From positions 1 through 33,488 of IMG/VR virus record IMGVR_UViG_3300013018_000010: 33,488 bases of DNA; one strand, written 5' to 3'. Positions 30,701 to 33,488 of this stretch are shown here, in pieces. The notes under the pieces were generated by a model that had not been told where the DNA came from, did not search any database, and saw only the letters and a list, made by a program, of their open reading frames with translations. The position numbers and the translations under genes are program-made. Position 1 is the first letter of the stretch. The number at the start of each line of letters is the position of its first letter. The stretch comes from a virus.

Positions 30701-31919
30701 AAACGGTTATGTAAGAATGGGAGAATACCTAAAAACTGCATCTAGAAATGCTGACGATTTTCCCGGATTTATGAATGATATGAGAAAGTACAGCAAGCTC
30801 AGAAAATCCGGAATGAAGGTCGGAGATATACTTGACGATGTCAGGGTTTTTAGAAGGCTAACAACTTACGGACTTTCAAATGCCAAAGATGTAGCTAAGA
30901 TACTGTCAGGCCCAATGTTCTTTCTCGTGACTGAGGTTGTGGAATTTGTAATAGTAAGCCACATCATGAAGTTTCTAAAAAATATGAGGGCTAATAGAGA
31001 AGTTCTTACAATAATGCCACTCAAAAGAGATGGCAAAGAATTTACGGCAGGACTTGAAGGACACAAGGGCTGTATCATAGGTGACGACCCAAGCAAGATG
31101 GATAAGTTCTGGGACAGCAGTATAATAAACTTCTTCATCGGAAAGTCAGAAGAGTCAATCAGTAAAGACGAGATGAGGCAGTACATGATTGACAATAGTG
31201 AGAGGATAACAAACTCGGCAAGCCTTTATGGTGCCAAACAAAATAGTGAAATGACAAGGAAGGTAATGGGTGTAACAAATATAGATGATGTTAAAGGAAT
31301 CTATAAAGACTCATACAACTTAAATTTCACTAAAGAAATTGAAGAAGAGGCCAAAGAAGAAGCTAAGAAAAGAGAAGTAGAAGATGCCGTTCAGGTAGAT
31401 AAGAATAATAAAGACGAGGGAAAGAAAAAGACTCAGGAGCTTAAGTCAATATACGATATCAAAGAAGATAGCAGAATTGGATGGTCCATGAAAGCTTCTC
31501 TTTTTGTAAAAGACAATCCTGATATTCTAGCAGATTACAAGGGGCACAAAGTTCACCCTAAAATAATAACACTTTTTGAATCTGTAAAAAGGTCTTTAGG
31601 CTCTACTAATGTAATAGCTCTAGTAGATGGAAAATCTTTCGGCTCCTATAATGAGGATAAAATCCTCTATGATAATGGACTTGCAATCAGATTTGAGCCA
31701 AGAACAGGTGAGATGGATATCAATGATACAGTAAAAATAATTAAGGAAGCAGCAGTTAACGGATTCGGAACAGTAAAGGTATTTAAAGACAACTCTGTTC
31801 AGGTTGATTTATTTCCTTTATTTGACAATAAAAAGCTAAAAAGCGACACTTACAATAAGGCATATGGAGATGCTAAGAACACTGTCAGCAATACTATTGA
31901 CGACTGTTACGGAAGTTGA
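24753..31919 (+). CDS. Giant baseplate hub protein with N-terminal SNase-like nuclease domain and M15-like C-terminus
   Basis: 2388 aa from ATG 24753. Order of parts: SNase-like domain (20-170) with DGDT (D32, D34), IRLSGVQAPE (R59, E67) and SRPIAIIF (R134); a tube/hub-like beta domain (235-400); a charged helical insertion (400-650); a second hub-like beta domain (655-795); a D/VgrG-like hub segment LHLRMGYG ... VFNGTITELQLGD (1342-1375); LYGKTVWDVLETCALVAPNYI with NTIFFG (1511-1550); a beta module like those in the sheath (1573-1643); a segment with MYDGEIVVTGDPSVKPYD and ISGTFEVSSVVHS (about 1763-1810); a hydrophobic helix (2056-2075); a charged coil (2193-2231); and an M15-peptidase-like end (2262-2360) without zinc ligands. 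The hub plugs the tube end and holds the spike. This one is far larger than T4 gp27. The hub role rests on motifs and position. Confidence 0.85.
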   Translation: MAKYNYATTKNIIMKENLQSKPVKAKVVRVQDGDTIYVTSSDPIFKGTEKEFDGTYSIRLSGVQAPEGTSFWDMEDDKSGLRDYDDYRYTGYEEKDEFSEESFLFMKDLLLGKEVILDLRTKENGSLITGRFSRPIAIIFAKMGEEYVNANVSLLTNSLGTPYYVEAMNLSDSEKKEWSNLSIIADMLKMEEETEKIEEDLDEFVGSFDPETNIKIGDSILPIPPEAIVVNDINEVNPTSVIRGGSTLMSSTGHRQKQVQMEFYFDSNKRTKELIKGRTYEGDQINGFPKLAAGKSAVIMQDGEEFRPVYYINGLRPLMAQFKLTPFLPIENEYLNKTHDISALTLQNLSISNVEGFPGLVKATLIALEFNHEAYINMVGPFKDVFDWGLFRFYYQRLIDGTGIKHRGTKLPFYQRDGEDFSFFTVDSWSLQKRENLEASLEDVLREYQIDLEEGSTEYEKLVFEYEVFTEALEQYELFNELKGSYNLNNEDSKKELYLEYIRKIADKQERRNDSFNDGLYYEPNIHNELDFLENGRLSRYDNLIEDLVKIEGYDGDYFDIALRSEKNKEFLINYLKQKEEDNLIPTELDLVKSTEKEIERIKEANSFNIKISRDSFLYIKDRVIAGGKDLLKEREEAVSMTDNQMDDYEWNKHYYSDLHLNQINVSMSNGVNTVKLNMHTKPTHQYLGSKDIVISTSFVTDNEHTLESINFLASHTSAMELRYKKVLDNPVMKVQNNIVDMFGLDGAYIKNIETNTVPSMPGLFQIEISFFGYIGAPGDKDSLSLQYRSELGVDGKMGHDNLTDYFNMKERLKYINLYPDLELPRYSELPLRHELFDANDDSFVDPDFYALDVPKVFSEDVIRALYDEDDAVIIGRDTEGNAVRALVDDKGNINLIDSNIQSEYKRDSKPTLADIAYEKGDVGYNELSEFMDNRSLDRSNMSFVSDKELKSYLASEDKMVSNVKHKKIKISDFWESYVIKWLDSTVQKDISEIERIIAAGFIVGNWDKDYIDDDYLEFPKKSLYRNSSGELVDELSEASYYGVLNLNGDNLNQDVKKKIASNYRASILKYELESGKIYDILKEKSPQINFDRIEGTGVSNLYENYSKRESVDYMFKMLSYFLVKGISLNDISNYEGGYPESANNVKEAYLEFEKSAKNIIGSKGIYINPTEMIDMLPNFAMLIKKSLESINGDNFVLTSEGTYMQSRREDVRFASSFNDMLEYDRKGRLIRAFPSYYMLLIDEGREFMFWKMQDLFYHYNGVQSIDVVRDKKNISDTCMITMSNSKGRLSDASGGYRNKYYQEKGVMETLWSLTPFAEFEWEKAKRNSEFESVQLATGARLHLRMGYGSTPDKLPTVFNGTITELQLGDTITFVAQNDGIELNKPIPASPNEKTDFDILGQLDEPRTIISKIIGDRGNLWSRFMNNISGNLLYNESAYGIQHFGEPKRPEWWDESQYLTKRHPITDIYINQNSRSSDKMERAVRDEERTYEVTQNINSSLYENKDFSMYLYGKTVWDVLETCALVAPNYIAAVHPFAFRNTIFFGHPNFDLAYDYEAEMDEKGNYIREESKEEEVELSFTGNGTRKTFELRMNIIEGSLEVRDGDKKITDNIDKIDHRLGRVIFSIPPKDDVKNVIFTFKTLVRGKIEPLNVREKLKSYRQNHFYSSYYDIIANNIRATEKNMYTAVKPVLSKDGSYKELDEMFVDTDIFPDRQRLKKIDTSIPTPDFVKKFTNTFQVTPENAEINARRYGAGALKQAVENMYDGEIVVTGDPSVKPYDYGYLADVRDRISGTFEVSSVVHSLNDTTGFVTSINPSPVVSVNEGLQYDKDFWKWTNSKFSSLYANSVVARLSTYTALASLKSVLESLKITSAAGSLLPATNAGMAATKYLDVTTDALKHSNLGYLPFLLGKNVLERIKDLGTKTDKFVIWVSRFLDNANKMSDISKLGGKGLKNVDYLRKMMISGKFSSRAQKISDGLNDFRNGYVRMGEYLKTASRNADDFPGFMNDMRKYSKLRKSGMKVGDILDDVRVFRRLTTYGLSNAKDVAKILSGPMFFLVTEVVEFVIVSHIMKFLKNMRANREVLTIMPLKRDGKEFTAGLEGHKGCIIGDDPSKMDKFWDSSIINFFIGKSEESISKDEMRQYMIDNSERITNSASLYGAKQNSEMTRKVMGVTNIDDVKGIYKDSYNLNFTKEIEEEAKEEAKKREVEDAVQVDKNNKDEGKKKTQELKSIYDIKEDSRIGWSMKASLFVKDNPDILADYKGHKVHPKIITLFESVKRSLGSTNVIALVDGKSFGSYNEDKILYDNGLAIRFEPRTGEMDINDTVKIIKEAAVNGFGTVKVFKDNSVQVDLFPLFDNKKLKSDTYNKAYGDAKNTVSNTIDDCYGS

Positions 31920-31944
31920 AAAGTGGACCGATATGTGATATAAT
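31916..31944 (+). promoter_or_regulatory. Sigma-A-type promoter with extended -10 for the baseplate genes
   Basis: TTGAAA (31916-31921), a 17-nt spacer and TATAAT (31939-31944), preceded by TGA as an extended -10 (TGATATAAT). The -35 box overlaps the stop codon of the hub gene. It is the only near-consensus promoter I find in the window. It would start transcripts about 45 nt upstream of the OB-fold gene. Confidence 0.85.
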
Positions 31945-31980
31945 AGAATTAGAGGTAGAAAAAGAAATTAATTGAAAAAA

Positions 31981-31989
31981 GTGGAGGGG
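31981..31989 (+). promoter_or_regulatory. Ribosome site that sets ATG 31996
   Basis: GTGGAGGGG lies 6 nt before ATG 31996. An in-frame TTG at 31972 lies upstream of this site and has no ribosome site of its own, so it is not the start. Confidence 0.8.
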
Positions 31990-31995
31990 CAGCAA

Positions 31996-32397
31996 ATGAA
32001 TGAGAGAATAAAAAAAGCGATAAATGATAATATAGTTAAGCCACTTCTTGATGAAAAAATGTACACTATTAGTGGTACTGTCGTAAGAACATATTACGAC
32101 GAGGAAACATCAGATGTAGAGGCCAGAAATTACAACGCTGCAGATGTTGAGGTGGTGCTGCCTTCCACTGGTTTTAAACATATATTTCATAGAGTTCCTA
32201 TCATAATAAGTGGGACTATGGGAGGTGTGAAAGGCGCAAGGATTAAAAAAGGAGATAAAGTTTCGATGTCATTTGAGGGTGGAGATGCTAAAAATCCAAG
32301 AATTAAAGGTAGGGTTTATGAAAACCCCAAAGAGATAAATGAAAGCCTGAAATCAGATGCAGGAAACTACACTCCAGAATATACATCTAGAATTTAA
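31996..32397 (+). CDS. Baseplate OB-fold (gpV/gp5-OB-like) protein
   Basis: 133 aa from ATG 31996. After an N-terminal helix, residues about 22-105 have the strand pattern of the OB-fold of baseplate spike-assembly proteins: MYTISGTVVRTYYDEETSDV, then ADVEVVLPSTG, HRVPIIIS, GARIKKGDKVSMSFEGGD and PRIKGRVYE. In particular, the KxGDKVxMSFEGGDxxNPxIxGRVYE segment is the closing barrel strand seen in gpV-like and gp5-like proteins. Such proteins sit on the hub and carry the membrane-piercing spike. It is the first gene behind the promoter at 31916, and the next gene looks like the spike shaft. No lysozyme domain is fused to it, unlike T4 gp5. Confidence 0.75.
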   Translation: MNERIKKAINDNIVKPLLDEKMYTISGTVVRTYYDEETSDVEARNYNAADVEVVLPSTGFKHIFHRVPIIISGTMGGVKGARIKKGDKVSMSFEGGDAKNPRIKGRVYENPKEINESLKSDAGNYTPEYTSRI

Positions 32398-32412
32398 TCC
32401 CTGCAACAAGTT

Positions 32413-32994
32413 ATGGCAGAAAAAAGAAGCTGGAGAATAAGAAAAGAAAGATTAAGAGACCCTTTCAATCCTGAAGAAGAGCTTAAAAAAAGAGCTCTTC
32501 CTAGCGATAATGATATAGTTATTAAACACCCCGACAATGAAAGCAATATCAGAATTAAAGATAATGGTATAATTCAGATGTTTGCAAACGGCAAGACTGG
32601 AGTCAGGCTTGACCCAAAATATAACTCAATCAATATCTTTGCTGATAAAACAAATATGTTCAGCTCAAGCATTCATTTTTTAACAGATGACAACGGACTA
32701 AAGTGGAACTTTACACCCTTTAACAGGGCTTTAAGCGACCCCTTAAGAGAGATTGTGACAACAACACCTATGGGTACAGAAGCTTTAATTGACAGCCTAA
32801 CATCATCAGGTGCTTATGTTGCCAAGGATGGCCCGGTAAGCCCAGGAACAGTTAAGTCTCTAAATAACTTTGAGTTTAAGGGAATAAGAGCTTACAACGG
32901 AGAGGAAAAGCTGAATATGCTTAGAACTATAAAAAACGCTATGAGCGGGATAGCTCAGGATTTAGACATGGAAAATATAAAGGATTTGGTATAG
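32413..32994 (+). CDS. Baseplate/spike-like beta protein
   Basis: 193 aa from ATG 32413. This is the only start codon of the usual kinds between the upstream in-frame TAA (32395-32397) and residue 50. There is no recognisable Shine-Dalgarno before it, so translation probably depends on ribosomes ending 15 nt upstream. Residues about 32-95 are a run of short alternating strands with Asn/Asp/Gly turns (DIVIKHPDNESNIRIKDNG, MFANGKTGVRL, NSINIFADKT), suggestive of a beta-helical spike or beta-prism. The C-terminal 90 residues are helical. The position after the OB-fold gene fits a spike shaft or spike-hub adaptor. The family is not recognised with certainty. Confidence 0.65.
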   Translation: MAEKRSWRIRKERLRDPFNPEEELKKRALPSDNDIVIKHPDNESNIRIKDNGIIQMFANGKTGVRLDPKYNSINIFADKTNMFSSSIHFLTDDNGLKWNFTPFNRALSDPLREIVTTTPMGTEALIDSLTSSGAYVAKDGPVSPGTVKSLNNFEFKGIRAYNGEEKLNMLRTIKNAMSGIAQDLDMENIKDLV

Positions 32995-33375
32995 ATGGAT
33001 TCTATCAGAGATTTCAAAGGGGCAAGTTCTGGCGATATTATAATAGATGAAGGTAAACTGCTTTTAGCAGATTTTAAACAAACGGTAAAGCAGGGCATAG
33101 AAAAAAGACTCAAGACAGATAATCCAGACTGGTACAGGCATTTTAATATAGGAAGTGACCTTGAGGACTTAAGGGGTATGGATAACACTAGACAAACTGG
33201 AGAGTCCGGTCGGGCCAATATAGTAAGGGCGCTGACACATGACGGTTTTATTGAAGAAAAAGACTTAAATGTTAGGGCAGTACCTACAGGAGGAACCGAA
33301 ATTACATATTATATTGCAGTAAGACTCGGTTACAACGAACAGATAACAATGGAGTTTCCAATAGATATAGCTTAA
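32995..33375 (+). CDS. gp25-like baseplate wedge protein (GPW/gp25 or DUF2634-type)
   Basis: 126 aa. ATG 32995 follows the previous stop directly (TAGATG), and AAAGGA (32981-32986) is the likely ribosome site. The order GDIIIDEGKLLLADF, KQTVKQGIEKRLKTDNPDWY, FNIGSDLEDLRGM, a helix and a closing strand pair matches the W/gp25 family: beta hairpin, helix starting near QxIxxRL, then a GxxLxxLxG loop. In T4, gp25 joins sheath to baseplate wedge and starts sheath polymerisation. The next gene begins like a baseplate J protein, the usual partner in the wedge. Length is close to the family norm (about 110-135 aa). Confidence 0.7.
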   Translation: MDSIRDFKGASSGDIIIDEGKLLLADFKQTVKQGIEKRLKTDNPDWYRHFNIGSDLEDLRGMDNTRQTGESGRANIVRALTHDGFIEEKDLNVRAVPTGGTEITYYIAVRLGYNEQITMEFPIDIA

Positions 33376-33387
33376 GGCGGTGATAAA

Positions 33388-33488
33388 ATGCTTTATGATG
33401 AGGCGATTTTAAAAGATTATAATACGATGGTGGAAGATGCCATAGATAGACTTAAAGATAAAACTGAGCTTACTGACTTTTCTGCAGG
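33388..33488 (+). CDS. Baseplate J-like wedge protein, N-terminal fragment (cut by window end)
   Basis: ATG 33388 follows AAGGCGGTGA (33374-33383), and the frame is open to the window end, giving 33 codons. The fragment MLYDEAILKDYNTMVEDAID continues with RLKDKTELTDFSA. A short helix followed by a LTDFSxG turn is the usual start of baseplate J/gp6-like proteins, where LTDFxxGSVxRxL leads into the first domain. The gp25-like gene before it supports the call. Only the first 33 residues are visible, so this stays provisional. Confidence 0.6.
   Translation, partial: MLYDEAILKDYNTMVEDAIDRLKDKTELTDFSA

Noticed and set aside
31972-31974. TTG 31972 as start of the OB-fold protein
   Set aside because: The strong GTGGAGGGG site lies after it and points to ATG 31996.
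1-33488. Stop-codon recoding (TAG or TGA read as sense)
   Set aside because: TAA, TAG and TGA all end complete-looking genes, with the next start directly after them, so the standard code is in use.
1-33488. tRNA genes, CRISPR arrays, insertion sequences, attachment sites
   Set aside because: All gaps between genes are under 80 nt and hold only ribosome sites, hairpins or the promoter; I saw no direct repeat arrays or transposase-like sequence.

Overview
This window is the late structural module of a contractile-tailed (myovirus-type) phage, or of a prophage of that kind. All 18 genes I accept lie on the + strand, packed head-to-tail. The DNA is AT-rich, ribosome sites are strong GGAGG or GGTGG types, AGA is the main arginine codon, and intrinsic terminators are used. 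This points to a low-GC Gram-positive (Firmicutes/Clostridia-like) host, but no gene fixes the host. TAA, TAG and TGA are all used as ordinary stops. I see no tRNA, integrase, CRISPR array or insertion sequence, and no gene-free stretch over 300 bases.

Layout. (1) 2-607: C-terminal part of the major capsid protein, closed by a terminator. (2) 681-5435: neck and connector block. It holds a small acidic protein with a C-terminal Cys3His cluster, an Ig-like virion protein, a Cys4 head-closure-like protein, a first (short) sheath-like protein and a tail-terminator-like protein. (3) 5461-10785: a very long tail sheath, then three consecutive tube-fold paralogues, with hairpins around the first tube gene. 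(4) 10818-11836: two paralogous tail assembly chaperones. (5) 11848-31919: three giant genes (1941, 2354 and about 2388 aa) in the tape-measure and hub positions. (6) 31916-33488: a clear sigma-A-type promoter followed by baseplate genes: OB-fold, spike-like, gp25-like and the first codons of a baseplate-J-like protein.

The most interesting content is in the giant proteins. The 2354-aa protein has all motifs of a DEDDh 3'-5' exonuclease near its N-terminus (D128/E130, D305, H379/D384). Far downstream it has an RxPxxH block followed 38 residues later by DxDGD (D1918/D1920/D1922). That is the arrangement of the catalytic double-psi beta-barrel of multisubunit RNA polymerase beta' and of the single-chain YonO/crAss-like phage polymerases. 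The hub protein starts with a staphylococcal-nuclease-like domain that keeps the R/E/R catalytic set, and ends in what looks like a zinc-less M15 peptidase fold. The 1941-aa protein carries a degenerate nuclease-fold copy. My reading is that this tail carries a set of nucleic-acid enzymes built into tape-measure/hub-position proteins, probably delivered with the genome. A virion RNA polymerase joined to an exonuclease in a contractile-tailed phage is the candidate undescribed system. The exonuclease call is strong, the polymerase call is moderate, and delivery is inference.

The genes fit one assembly pathway: capsid, head closure and terminator, sheath around tube, chaperones, tail-lumen proteins, hub, spike and baseplate wedge. 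Duplication recurs: two sheath-like proteins, three tube-like proteins, two chaperones and two SNase-like domains. Ribosome-site quality and hairpin placement suggest that capsid, sheath and main tube are made in much larger amounts than their neighbours.
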